From: Paracoccus beibuensis
GTDB lineage: Bacteria > Pseudomonadota > Alphaproteobacteria > Rhodobacterales > Rhodobacteraceae
Assembly: GCF_026162625.1 (NCBI RefSeq)
Contig: NZ_JAOTBD010000002.1
Span: forward strand, 124,001-188,000
Reading direction: 5' to 3'
DNA length: 64,000 nt
The notes under the pieces were generated by a model. It saw only the letters and a list, made by a program, of their open reading frames with translations, was not told the DNA's origin and ran no database searches. Numbering within the stretch: position 1 is the stretch's first letter; every line of letters begins with the position of its first letter. Positions 1 through 7,451 of this stretch are shown piece by piece. The position numbers and the translations under genes are program-made.

Positions 1-1
1 C

Positions 2-550
2 CTGTCGAAGATGCCCGAGGGGCTGGCCCATCACAGCGTCCTCTTCGGGCCGCGCTACAAGGAACTGGTAAACGAGATCTTCAAGGGGCCCAGGCTGGCC
101 GACGACTTCTCGCTCTACCTTCATTCGCCCTGCGTGACCGACCCCAGCCTGGCGCCGCCGGGCGGGTCCACGCATTACGTGCTGGCCCCGGTGCCGCATC
201 TGGGCCGGGCCGACATCGACTGGGACCGCATCGGGCCGGCCTACGCCGACAAGATCCTGGCCAGCCTCGAGGAGCGCATGATCCCCGACCTGCGCAAGAA
301 CCTGACGGTCCGGCGCATCTTTTCCCCTGCCGACTTCAAATCGGAACTGTCGGCACATCACGGAAGCGCCTTTTCGGTCGAACCGATCCTGGCGCAGTCG
401 GCTTGGTTCAGGCCGCACAACCGCGACCGCAGCATCCGCAACTTCTACATCGTCGGCGCAGGCACTCATCCGGGCGCTGGCATTCCCGGCGTCGTCGGCA
501 GCGCGAAGGCGACGGCTCAGGTCATGCTGGCAGACGCGGCCGTCGCATGA
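2..550 (+). CDS. crtI: Phytoene desaturase CrtI, C-terminal part (start outside window)
   Basis: Reading is open from the window edge, so only about the last 180 residues are seen. CrtI is an FAD-dependent membrane-associated enzyme that desaturates phytoene to lycopene. The C-terminal segment has the family's FAD-contact motif GAGTHPGAGIPG followed by a short hydrophobic helix, about 30 residues from the end. Its stop codon overlaps the crtB start (ATGA), indicating translational coupling. The order crtI-crtB with crtE facing them matches carotenoid clusters of astaxanthin-producing Paracoccus strains (established knowledge). Confidence 0.93.
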   Translation: MSKMPEGLAHHSVLFGPRYKELVNEIFKGPRLADDFSLYLHSPCVTDPSLAPPGGSTHYVLAPVPHLGRADIDWDRIGPAYADKILASLEERMIPDLRKNLTVRRIFSPADFKSELSAHHGSAFSVEPILAQSAWFRPHNRDRSIRNFYIVGAGTHPGAGIPGVVGSAKATAQVMLADAAVA

Positions 551-1461
551 GCGAGCTGGTCCAGACCTCGCACGAAGCCATCGCCAAGGGGTCGCAAAGC
601 TTTGCCGCCGCTGCGAAGCTGATGCCGCCGGGCATCCGCGAGGATACTGTGATGCTCTATGCCTGGTGCCGGTATGCGGATGACGTCATCGACGGGCAGG
701 TTCTGGGTGACCGTCCCGAACTGATCGACGACCCGCAGGCGCGGCTCGAGGATCTGCGCCGCCAGACCCTCGAGGCGCTTCACGACGAGGCCGAGGTGAC
801 GCCGCCCTTCGCCGCCCTGCGCGCGGTGGCACGACGGCACGACTTTCCGGACCGCTGGCCGCTGGACCTGATCGACGGCTTTGCGATGGACGTCCAGGCG
901 CGCGACTATCGGACGCTGGACGATGTCCTGGACTATTCCTACCACGTCGCCGGCGTGGTGGGGGTGATGATGGCGCGGGTGATGGGCGTCAGGGACAGCG
1001 CCGTACTGGATCGCGCCTGCGACCTGGGGCTGGCCTTCCAGCTGACAAACATCGCGCGCGACGTCATTGATGACGCTGCCATCGGCCGCTGCTACCTGCC
1101 GTCGGACTGGCTGGACCAGGCGCAGGCGCGGGTCGACGGCCCCATCCCCTCGCCCGCGCTTTACGGGGTCATCATCCGACTTCTGGACGCGGCCGAGCCC
1201 TACTACGCCTCGTCCCGGCTGGGACTAGCCGCCCTGCCGCCGCGCTGCGCGTGGTCCATTGCCGCGGCCTTGCGGATCTATCACGCGATCGGCATGCGCA
1301 TCCGACGCGGCGGCCCCGCGGCCTATCGCCAAAGGATCAGCACGTCGAAGGCCGCGAAGATCAGGCTGGTGGCGCGTGGCGGCTTTGATACCGCATCATC
1401 GCGCCTGATCCGGCACGGGGCGCCGCGTGCCGGTCTGTGGACGCGACCGCACGGGCGGTGA
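547..1461 (+). CDS. crtB: Phytoene synthase CrtB
   Basis: A 304-residue squalene/phytoene synthase that condenses two GGPP molecules to phytoene. The two Mg-binding Asp-rich motifs are visible: DDVID at residues 45-49 and NIARDVIDD near 168-176. The start at 547 overlaps the crtI stop by 4 nt. An ATG further upstream in the same frame (403) would lie inside crtI and is rejected. The length is normal for bacterial CrtB. It ends 4 nt before the convergent crtE stop, with no room for a separate terminator. Confidence 0.95.
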   Translation: MSELVQTSHEAIAKGSQSFAAAAKLMPPGIREDTVMLYAWCRYADDVIDGQVLGDRPELIDDPQARLEDLRRQTLEALHDEAEVTPPFAALRAVARRHDFPDRWPLDLIDGFAMDVQARDYRTLDDVLDYSYHVAGVVGVMMARVMGVRDSAVLDRACDLGLAFQLTNIARDVIDDAAIGRCYLPSDWLDQAQARVDGPIPSPALYGVIIRLLDAAEPYYASSRLGLAALPPRCAWSIAAALRIYHAIGMRIRRGGPAAYRQRISTSKAAKIRLVARGGFDTASSRLIRHGAPRAGLWTRPHGR

Positions 1462-1465
1462 TCCG

Positions 1466-2353
1466 TCAGGCGCTGTTGCGCACCGCGTAGGGCAGCACCC
1501 GTTCCAGCAGCGCCGCGATTTCCGGCGCGCGCAGGCGGCGATGGTTCAGCATCGCGTCCAGCTGCGCGCGGCTCGCCTCGTAATGCCTTGAGACGTGCTG
1601 CATGTCCCCGACCGCCAGCAGCCCCCGCGCCGGACCGTTCGCGGGACGGTCGCGACCGGTGCTCTTGCCGATGGCGTCGGGCGTGCCGATGACGTCCAGA
1701 AGGTCGTCATAGGACTGGAACACGCGACCCAGCTGCCGGCCGAAGGCCACGACCTGCGCCCGCTCTTCCTCGTCAAAGTCCTGGATCACGGCCAGCATCT
1801 CCAGGCCCGCCACAAACAGCACGCCCGTCTTCAGGTCCTGCTCCAGCTCGATCCCGGGCCGGTCCTTGTCGCCGTGAAGGTCAAGATCCTGTCCCGCGCA
1901 CAGGCCCGCAGGTCCAAGCGCGTCGCTGAGGATCCGCACCAGCGTCGCGCGCACCGGCGCCGAGGCGCCCCGTGCCGCGGCCAGCACCGACATTGCCTCG
2001 GTGATCAGCGCGATGCCTGCCAGCAGCGCCCGGCTTTCCCCATGCGCCACGTGCGTCGCCGGTTGTCCACGGCGCAGGGTGGCATTGTCCATGCAGGGCA
2101 TGTCGTCGAAGATCAGCGAGGCGGCATGCACCATCTCGACCGCGGCGGCCGCGTCGACCAGCGCATCGCTGACATTGCCCGAGGCATCCGCAGCCAGCAG
2201 CAGCAGCATGCCGCGGAATCGCTTGCCAGGCGACAGTGCCGCATGCTGCATGGCCGTGCCGAGGGGGGTCGACACCGTGCCGAAACGCTCGGCGATCTGT
2301 TGCAGGCGCGTGTGGATCAGGTTCTGTAGTAACGGGTTGACGTCTCGTCTCAT
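1466..2353 (-). CDS. crtE: Geranylgeranyl diphosphate synthase CrtE
   Basis: A 295-residue polyprenyl synthase making GGPP, the C20 precursor for CrtB. The first Asp-rich motif DDMPCMD is at residues 83-89 and the second, DDLLD, at 216-220. The start MRRDVNP was chosen because known Paracoccus CrtE proteins begin this way. An in-frame ATG 72 nt upstream would add an arginine-rich, unconserved tail. It is convergent with crtB. Confidence 0.94.
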   Translation of the reverse strand: MRRDVNPLLQNLIHTRLQQIAERFGTVSTPLGTAMQHAALSPGKRFRGMLLLLAADASGNVSDALVDAAAAVEMVHAASLIFDDMPCMDNATLRRGQPATHVAHGESRALLAGIALITEAMSVLAAARGASAPVRATLVRILSDALGPAGLCAGQDLDLHGDKDRPGIELEQDLKTGVLFVAGLEMLAVIQDFDEEERAQVVAFGRQLGRVFQSYDDLLDVIGTPDAIGKSTGRDRPANGPARGLLAVGDMQHVSRHYEASRAQLDAMLNHRRLRAPEIAALLERVLPYAVRNSA

Positions 2354-2751
2354 CCGGGCCTTCGCGCTTGGGTTCCTGTCGTGATCTCTTGCCAAACCGC
2401 CAGGCCCCCGCCCTGTCGTCCGCAATCGTTCCCTCTGCAGTCATGGTGGAGTGGTTCACCGCCGATTGCGAGGATTTTCAATCGCGACCCTGGGTCGCGC
2501 GGCAATATGTCCGGTCCGGGCCGCATCTGGCCATCATGCCGCGACCCTGCCCGGGGCTGCAAGGGTCCGCGCCGAACCTTGTCGGGACGCGATGATGAAG
2601 CCTGTACAAAACGACAGGGCCAAATCGGATCTTTTTCGGCGCATCATGGTGAAGGGCCACGCAAGCGGCCCGCCTGTTTCAATGACGTGGCCCGGCCAGC
2701 GAACGCGGCGTTGCAGCCAAGCCCGCCGGTCGAGCGAAAAGGAATTACCCA
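2354..2751. other. Intergenic region between crtE and the small lipoprotein gene
   Basis: About 400 bp without a convincing gene. Open frames here lack codon bias and domain similarity. The crtE promoter should lie near 2360-2460 but no canonical pair of boxes stands out. Confidence 0.5.
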
Positions 2752-2874
2752 GTGACCCGGTACCTTGTTATTCTCACCATCCTCGCGACCGCCGCCTGCG
2801 CACCGAAGCCCACACCCCACGTGGAATGTTCATCCTTCGGCTGCACGAGCAGCTTTGTCGAATACACGCCCTGA
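2752..2874 (+). CDS. Small putative lipoprotein (40 aa)
   Basis: A GTG start follows a Shine-Dalgarno-like AAAAGGAATT. The 40-residue product has an N-terminal hydrophobic stretch (residues 4-15) ending in Cys16, preceded by TAA. This resembles a lipobox, although the -3 residue is Thr rather than Leu. The mature part is short and Cys-rich (Cys26, Cys31). It would be anchored in the outer or inner membrane. It is too short to assign to a family. It sits just outside the prophage left end, beyond the displaced guaB tail. Confidence 0.5.
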   Translation: MTRYLVILTILATAACAPKPTPHVECSSFGCTSSFVEYTP

Positions 2875-2892
2875 CGTGGCGCGGTCGATCCG

Positions 2893-2943
2893 TCAGCCCA
2901 GCCTGTAGTTCGGCGATTCGCGCGTGATCTGCACGTCGTGGAC
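2893..2943 (-). pseudogene. guaB': Displaced original 3' end of guaB (last 16 codons plus stop)
   Basis: Read leftward this encodes the same C-terminus as the intact gene at 52531-53979 ([16 protein letters not shown], stop). It is the host's own guaB tail, cut off from the gene by prophage insertion. Compared with the copy now completing guaB it differs in 11 of 16 codons and in the stop codon, all without changing an amino acid. Confidence 0.93.
2933..2943. repeat. Left attachment core
   Basis: ACGTCGTGGAC, identical to 52571-52581. Left of it lies the host guaB tail; right of it phage DNA begins (next base G here, A at the other copy). Confidence 0.85.
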
Positions 2944-2958
2944 GTGGTCATCTTTTTG

Positions 2959-3004
2959 CTGATGCACATTGTATTTTTTCATATTTTTTACTCCGCTGCA
3001 TCAG
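2959..3004. promoter_or_regulatory. Left-end TGCATCAG elements (possible integrase arm sites)
   Basis: The octamer TGCATCAG occurs inverted at 2959-2966 and direct at 2997-3004, within 75 bp of the attachment core; a partial copy follows near 3007. The same octamer clusters at the integrase/excisionase junction and at the other prophage end. Confidence 0.5.
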
Positions 3005-4295
3005 CTCGCATCAGTCGCGCTGCGTCTGAACGCAGGTCTACGCTCGTGAACGGCTGGATGGAAGGCCACCATTCGCGCTCCAGGACGTCGGCAACCTCGA
3101 GCACGGGACCGAGCTTCATTCGCTTGTATAGATCGGTCGTCGGACTGCCCTCTTCGAAGAGCCGGCGCCTTGTTCGGTTCGTGATCTCAAAGTGGCCCAT
3201 GACCGCACTGATGGCCGCATCACTGACCCGCTCATCCAGCCAGTCCGGAAACGTCCGTCGTATCGAATACCAGTTGACGTTGCCTTCTGGCGTCGGTTCG
3301 AGAAGCTTCCGCTTAACTTGATCTGGCGTCCGATTCTTGATGCCCCTTGCGACGACCCTCTGAATGATCTGCGTCCAGTTTCTTGAGCCCTCCGCCAACG
3401 GCTCCTTTCCCGCATAGATTAGGAAGTCGTTGCCATGCTGCGCTATCAACCGGACGAGAATCCTGTGCATTGGTCCGGTGATGGGGACGATTGGTGTGAG
3501 CTTTCGTCGATTGGTGTCGACAAAACCCTCTCCCAGCAGGTCGATGATGCCGAGGTCCAGGCTGACCTTCTTCCCCTTCATGTCGGCCACCGCGCCAACG
3601 CGGCCACCACAGCCCAGATCCAGAAGCAGCAGATCGAGGATGTGAGGACGGCGGCACGCATCAATCAGGAGACCGATCTCCTCGAAGCTGACGTAGCGCC
3701 CCTTCGGATCGCGATCCTCGGGCGCCGTGAGTCCGACGATGAATGGGATCTTCGGCGGGTTGTGGATCGTCAGGCCATCGCTCTTTGCCAAAGCACATGC
3801 TTCCGCAGCGCTCCCGACGATGTCCGCAATTGTGTTGGGATGCAGGCGCGGCTTGCCATCCGAGGTCAGGGTCTTGAGTTTAGACTTCGTGTTCTCGGGA
3901 CGTATCCGGCCCTCCTCCATGCCCAACACCAAGGCGCGCAAGGCTGGCCCCATTTTTGACATTCTGACGGACCAAAGATGGGGTTTGTAGTAGAGTTCCC
4001 GCCGGTTCTCGAGAAGCCGAAACCGCTCGCTGGCGAGCCGCTTTCGCTTATCTTGCTCATAACCAAGCCAGATTTCGCCAAAGGTTGGATCGTCACCACT
4101 ACCGGGGCGGATCGCTTCGGTGCGATCCATGTGAAGCTTCGCGCGCTCACGTGCAAGCTTTCTGGCCTGCTCGACCTCAGTTGCTTGCAACCGCTCGGAC
4201 TGAGTCTTTTTGGTGTGTGGGTTCCACCACCGCAGATAAAACGCCCCTCGGTTTATGGCGATGGTGAACCGACCAAATTTTTCCACCTTTTCCAT
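2988..4295 (-). CDS. int: Phage integrase, tyrosine recombinase
   Basis: A 435-residue tyrosine recombinase next to the left attachment core, predicted to insert and excise the prophage at guaB. The C-terminal catalytic residues can be placed: Arg232 (GGRVGAVADM), a candidate Lys265, Arg346, His368 and nucleophile Tyr390 (DLYKRM). At the first position of the usual HxxR box there is Tyr343 instead of His, a substitution known in some family members. The N-terminal 60 residues look like an arm-binding domain. The excisionase-like gene lies 42 nt upstream in the same direction, and TGCATCAG elements flank both ends of the gene. Confidence 0.93.
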   Translation of the reverse strand: MEKVEKFGRFTIAINRGAFYLRWWNPHTKKTQSERLQATEVEQARKLARERAKLHMDRTEAIRPGSGDDPTFGEIWLGYEQDKRKRLASERFRLLENRRELYYKPHLWSVRMSKMGPALRALVLGMEEGRIRPENTKSKLKTLTSDGKPRLHPNTIADIVGSAAEACALAKSDGLTIHNPPKIPFIVGLTAPEDRDPKGRYVSFEEIGLLIDACRRPHILDLLLLDLGCGGRVGAVADMKGKKVSLDLGIIDLLGEGFVDTNRRKLTPIVPITGPMHRILVRLIAQHGNDFLIYAGKEPLAEGSRNWTQIIQRVVARGIKNRTPDQVKRKLLEPTPEGNVNWYSIRRTFPDWLDERVSDAAISAVMGHFEITNRTRRRLFEEGSPTTDLYKRMKLGPVLEVADVLEREWWPSIQPFTSVDLRSDAARLMRADAAE

Positions 4296-4341
4296 GCATC
4301 AGTGTTCCCGTGAATTTCCTTTGGGATAGCAGATGCATCAG
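4295..4341. promoter_or_regulatory. TGCATCAG pair at the int/xis junction
   Basis: Copies at 4295-4302 and 4334-4341, overlapping the integrase start and the end of the excisionase-like gene. They could let Int or Xis control its own expression. Confidence 0.4.
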
Positions 4342-4592
4342 CCGTAGAGCAAGTCGACGACGTCGTAAGCAGGGGTCCTCGTCACACGATACTTATGCGC
4401 CTTCGTTGGCGGCGGAGGAGCTACTGCTGCGGTGCGGCGAGCTTGGAGGTAGGTATCGAGGTCGGAACGCAGGTAAAGTATTCGGCCATCCCGGATGAAC
4501 GCGATCTGACCGTCGCGACGACGACGCTTCAACGTCTTCGTGCTGCACCGCAGATACTCAGCGGCCTCTGGCTCTGTCATGACCTCGTTCAT
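4338..4592 (-). CDS. xis: Excisionase-like MerR/HTH_17 DNA-binding protein
   Basis: An 84-residue protein whose first 55 residues form a winged-helix of the MerR/excisionase type (EAAEYLRCSTKTLKRRRRDG then a wing, ending DLDTYLQ). Proteins of this size directly upstream of an integrase usually act as recombination directionality factors. The start at 4592 is one of two close ATGs (4598 also possible). The C-terminal tail is proline-rich (AVAPPPPTK) and unstructured. The Xis role is inferred from position. Confidence 0.75.
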   Translation of the reverse strand: MNEVMTEPEAAEYLRCSTKTLKRRRRDGQIAFIRDGRILYLRSDLDTYLQARRTAAVAPPPPTKAHKYRVTRTPAYDVVDLLYG

Positions 4593-4612
4593 GGCCATGA
4601 CATCCGACCGAT

Positions 4613-4634
4613 GAAAAAATCCGAGAGCCGGATT
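4613..4634 (-). terminator. Terminator of the late operon
   Basis: Read leftward: AATCCG, 5-nt loop, CGGATT, then a T run. It separates the lysis genes from xis/int. Confidence 0.65.
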
Positions 4635-4699
4635 GGATCACAGTTTCGTGAGGTTGTTTCCGGCGGTGTTGGTTGTGCCGACGCGTGCGGAGGAAGACC

Positions 4700-4975
4700 T
4701 CATTGAGCGCCTTGCTTGAGCGTGTCTGCAATGTATCCGCGCACGGCATCCAGCTTGCTGCGGCAATCCTCGCCGGCCTCTGAGAGATCGAGAACATACG
4801 CCGCAACATCGGCTTGGGTTATCGCCCCTGAGGGCGGCACAGGAGCGCCATGGCAACGCAGGAGAGCCGCCGGCGGGCTGACGGGCGTCGGAATGCGAAC
4901 AACGCGCTCCTGGTTCTCCACCCTGGCGCATGCGGCAAGGGATGCCGCAATGAGGAGCAGGACTGCTCGGATCAT
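4700..4975 (-). CDS. Outer-membrane spanin lipoprotein (Rz1-like)
   Basis: A 91-residue lipoprotein with a 15-residue signal sequence ending in lipobox SLAAC (Cys16) and a proline-containing early mature region (IPTPVSPPAALL). It follows the Rz-like gene with a 4-nt ATGA overlap. This fits a two-component spanin, in which this subunit sits in the outer membrane and the partner in the inner membrane, and together they disrupt the outer membrane at lysis. It is the last gene before the operon terminator. Function is inferred from architecture and position. Confidence 0.75.
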   Translation of the reverse strand: MIRAVLLLIAASLAACARVENQERVVRIPTPVSPPAALLRCHGAPVPPSGAITQADVAAYVLDLSEAGEDCRSKLDAVRGYIADTLKQGAQ

Positions 4976-5316
4976 CTCAGGGCCTCCAGTGCGGCACCCA
5001 GAACGGGCGCGACCTCTCCATCATCAAGACCGGCCAGGCTCTCTCTGGCGTCTCGATACCGGACCTGCATCTCTGTCTGTCTTTCGAGTTCGGCTTCGAC
5101 GGCGGCGATGGCCTGGACCTGCCGCTCGATTGCGGCGTCGGCTTCATCTTTCACCGTCTGGATCTGGGCGGCGGCGTTGGTCAGCTCCTGTTCGAGGCGG
5201 ACAAGCTCACGATCCTGGCTTCGGAGATCCGACCGCATATCGAGAAACAGCCAGGCGACCCCGGCCAGGGCGAGCCAGGGGGTGAGTTTCAGGACGCGGA
5301 GTGCGGTGGTGATCAT
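4972..5316 (-). CDS. Inner-membrane spanin (Rz-like)
   Basis: A 114-residue protein with one N-terminal membrane segment (about residues 10-27) followed by a long charged coiled coil (30-85), the layout of Rz-type i-spanins. The start MITTALRVLK was chosen because the longer frame adds 42 basic residues without membrane character. The start overlaps the preceding holin-like gene by 4 nt. Its interior contains one copy of the dispersed repeat CTGTCTGTCTTTC (5073-5085). Confidence 0.75.
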   Translation of the reverse strand: MITTALRVLKLTPWLALAGVAWLFLDMRSDLRSQDRELVRLEQELTNAAAQIQTVKDEADAAIERQVQAIAAVEAELERQTEMQVRYRDARESLAGLDDGEVAPVLGAALEALR

Positions 5317-5594
5317 GTCAGGGTGCCTTTCGATGCGGAGGCGATAGCGCGGTTTTCGACGGCGGCCCCGAACAGATAGGACATGAGGGTCGGGACATAG
5401 ACGGCAGTGTTTGCCGTCAGAGTTGCCGCAACGCCGTCCCAAGCCGCTTGATCGGGATCACAGAGCCCCACAAAGGCCGCTGCGGTGAGCAGTAGGGCGG
5501 CACCATAGATCCAGCGACAAAATGCCAATGTCAGGGCGACCTGGCGGCGACGATTTTCCCAGGAGAAGCCTTGGATCTCACCGCTCGCTGGCAT
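5313..5594 (-). CDS. Holin-like membrane protein (two TM segments)
   Basis: A 93-residue protein with two predicted transmembrane helices (about 20-42 and 54-76) and a short charged C-terminus, located between another membrane protein and the spanin genes. Size, topology and position fit a holin or accessory holin. The start at 5594 overlaps the upstream gene by 17 nt and is preceded by GAAGG. No sequence family was recognised, so the role is inferred from the lysis cassette. Confidence 0.6.
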   Translation of the reverse strand: MPASGEIQGFSWENRRRQVALTLAFCRWIYGAALLLTAAAFVGLCDPDQAAWDGVAATLTANTAVYVPTLMSYLFGAAVENRAIASASKGTLT

Positions 5595-5925
5595 CGAGTT
5601 TGGCCTTCATCGAAGCGACGAGGCGGTGGATCTCGTGGATCATCGTGCCCTGCCCGTCGATTTTGGTTTCCAAGTTCGAGACCACGCGGTTGAACTCTTC
5701 GCGCTGAACGTAGCTGCGAGAGCTGGCCAGCTCATGCTCGTGCTGCTTAGCTGCGAGTGCGTCCAATTTGGCATCCAAGTCCTTCAGACCACCAGTGCAC
5801 CGGCTCTCATTGCCGTCGATCCGCCGCCAGAGCAGCGCGAGCCCGCCCCCTATGACGGCCATAGCGACCGGCACCAGAACCTTGAAAACATCCCACAGGT
5901 CTGGCGACGCAGCCGCATCCGACAT
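5578..5925 (-). CDS. Membrane-anchored coiled-coil protein of the lysis cassette
   Basis: 115 residues. One membrane helix (about 13-33) is followed by a charged helical region (45-112). Phage proteins with this layout are often annotated as XhlA-like haemolysins or holin partners. It is first in the lysis cassette proper and is preceded by promoter-like element A1, which overlaps the end of the sigma-factor gene. The exact role is not known. Confidence 0.6.
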   Translation of the reverse strand: MSDAAASPDLWDVFKVLVPVAMAVIGGGLALLWRRIDGNESRCTGGLKDLDAKLDALAAKQHEHELASSRSYVQREEFNRVVSNLETKIDGQGTMIHEIHRLVASMKAKLDASER

Positions 5926-5948
5926 GATCTAACCCCTCACACCCTTTA

Positions 5949-6467
5949 TCAGGATGTAGGGTCTTGAATGATTTTTCTTGCACGTTGGAGCCAGCGACAT
6001 ACGGTCGAGGAATCTACTCCCGCCAGGGCGGCGATCTCGGGGCTGGTCATGCCTTGAAGGCGACTGATGAGTGCCTCACGGTGCCGAGAGTCCTTGATCC
6101 GGTCCAGCCAGCCTTGCAGGGCGCGGTCCGCGTCGGCCTGTTCGATCAGGTCGGGGCCGTGGGCGGTGTCGATGTCGTCGTAGGGGTGCTCCTCCACGAA
6201 GTCGCGATATGCCTTCCGACGTGCCCGCTCCGTGCGAGCATAATCCCGCATCCGGCCCTTCATCCTGGCCCCGGCATAGGTCGCGAAGCTCAGGCCGCGC
6301 TGCGGGTCGAACAAGTCGATCGTGAGCCAATAGGCTTCCATGGCGCGGGATTCCACTTCATGGGCATCGAGATCCGGGTGGCGCCGGACGAAAGCCCGCA
6401 CTGTCTTCTCCGCGAACGGGAGAAAATCACGCAGCAGCTTGTTGCTGTCTCGGGTGGAGAGCGTCAT
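5949..6467 (-). CDS. Phage-encoded sigma-70-like factor
   Basis: A 172-residue protein with sigma region 2 at about 15-80 (R..HPDLDAHEVESRA..AY then SFATYAGARMKGRMRDYAR) and a region 4 helix-turn-helix at 120-166 (SPEIAALAGVDSSTVCRWLQRARK). There is no region 1 or long region 3, as in ECF-type or phage middle/late sigma factors. It should bind host RNA polymerase and redirect it. The start overlaps the phosphoesterase stop by 4 nt. It is a candidate to read the repeated promoter-like elements of this prophage; that link is inference. Confidence 0.85.
   Translation of the reverse strand: MTLSTRDSNKLLRDFLPFAEKTVRAFVRRHPDLDAHEVESRAMEAYWLTIDLFDPQRGLSFATYAGARMKGRMRDYARTERARRKAYRDFVEEHPYDDIDTAHGPDLIEQADADRALQGWLDRIKDSRHREALISRLQGMTSPEIAALAGVDSSTVCRWLQRARKIIQDPTS
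5951..5983 (-). promoter_or_regulatory. Promoter-like element A1
   Basis: Leftward: TGCAAG, then AAA..CATTCA in the spacer, then CCTACATCC, 22 nt from box to box. It stands upstream of the membrane-protein gene 5578-5925 and overlaps the sigma-factor 3' end. Confidence 0.6.
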
Positions 6468-7408
6468 TCGAAGGCCCTCTCGGCGTCATAGCGGAGTTGG
6501 GCGCCCGCGGCACGTGCCTGGCGGAGCTGCTGGGCATAGCCGCCCTCACCCCACCCTTCCATGATCTGATCGTAGGAAAACTGCTGGATGAGCGCGTTGC
6601 CGTCCGCCACCTCGGTCAGAAGCGACAAGCCCGACCACTCGAAGGGCCCGCAACGATGCGGAGGCATGAAGCAACCGGCCATGTAGGCCATCATGGCCCC
6701 GTCCTTGCCGACCGGCTTGCGATCGTAGCCCACCGTGTGGGTGTGGGCGAAGACAAGGCTCTTGCCCCACTTGTTGAGCGCTTGCGCGATCCCGACCGGC
6801 TGCCGCGAGTTCCCTGTCGGAAAGTTGTGAGAGAAGTCGATCCCGCCGATGGTGACAACCTCGCGGAAGTCGTAGCATTCCAGCCCATTGTCTTCGCTGA
6901 TCTCGTGAAGCAGGAACGTCCCGATCAAGCCATCGAGTTCGGGGATGTTCTCAGGCACCCGGTCGAGCCATCCGCAGTGGTTGCCAAGGAGCTGGATACC
7001 CCGAGGCGTGTAGACGCGCTCGCGATGCCTACTCCGATTGATGTGGCGCTCGTTCGCTCGATGGATCGGAGCCCACATCGCCCGCTGCATCTCCCGGAAG
7101 CAGGCCAAGTCCTCGCGGATGCGCTTGCGCTCGTGAGATCGGCTGCCGCCAGCACCGCCCACGGATTTCGCGCCAGCCCATTTGCTGACGGACTGCATGT
7201 CGACCAGGTCGCCCATGTGGATGATCACGTCCGGACGCTTGTCGAGCGCGAACCGCCCGACAGCGCCGGCGCGGTCCGTGTCATCGAAGCTTTCGTTAGG
7301 CCGGAAGTGAGTGTCCGGCACGACGAGGATCGATAGGGATTGCGCCCCGCTTCGAAACTGCTCCGCTCGCCTGTTCTGCTTCATGGCCCGACCTGCATGT
7401 TTTTTCAT
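6464..7408 (-). CDS. Calcineurin-like metallophosphoesterase
   Basis: A 314-residue protein with the ordered metal-binding motifs of the family: DTH (residues 32-34), GDLVD (66-70), GNH near 143, an isolated His in SHNF, and AHTHT replacing the usual GHxH. It would hydrolyse phosphomonoesters or phosphodiesters in the cytoplasm; the substrate is unknown. Two starts are possible: ATG at 7408, which sits almost directly on a promoter-like -10 box and would give a near-leaderless message, or ATG at 7384 behind a weak AGG. It is coupled to the sigma-factor gene. Confidence 0.85.
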   Translation of the reverse strand: MKKHAGRAMKQNRRAEQFRSGAQSLSILVVPDTHFRPNESFDDTDRAGAVGRFALDKRPDVIIHMGDLVDMQSVSKWAGAKSVGGAGGSRSHERKRIREDLACFREMQRAMWAPIHRANERHINRSRHRERVYTPRGIQLLGNHCGWLDRVPENIPELDGLIGTFLLHEISEDNGLECYDFREVVTIGGIDFSHNFPTGNSRQPVGIAQALNKWGKSLVFAHTHTVGYDRKPVGKDGAMMAYMAGCFMPPHRCGPFEWSGLSLLTEVADGNALIQQFSYDQIMEGWGEGGYAQQLRQARAAGAQLRYDAERAFE

Positions 7409-7418
7409 TCATACAGGG

Positions 7419-7448
7419 AAGATAGGACCCGGAAAGCCTACCCAAAAA
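7419..7448 (-). promoter_or_regulatory. Promoter-like element B1
   Basis: Leftward TTTTTGGG, then 22 nt from the start of that box, CCTATCTTCCC. It lies immediately before the phosphoesterase gene. Confidence 0.55.
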
Positions 7449-7451
7449 CAA

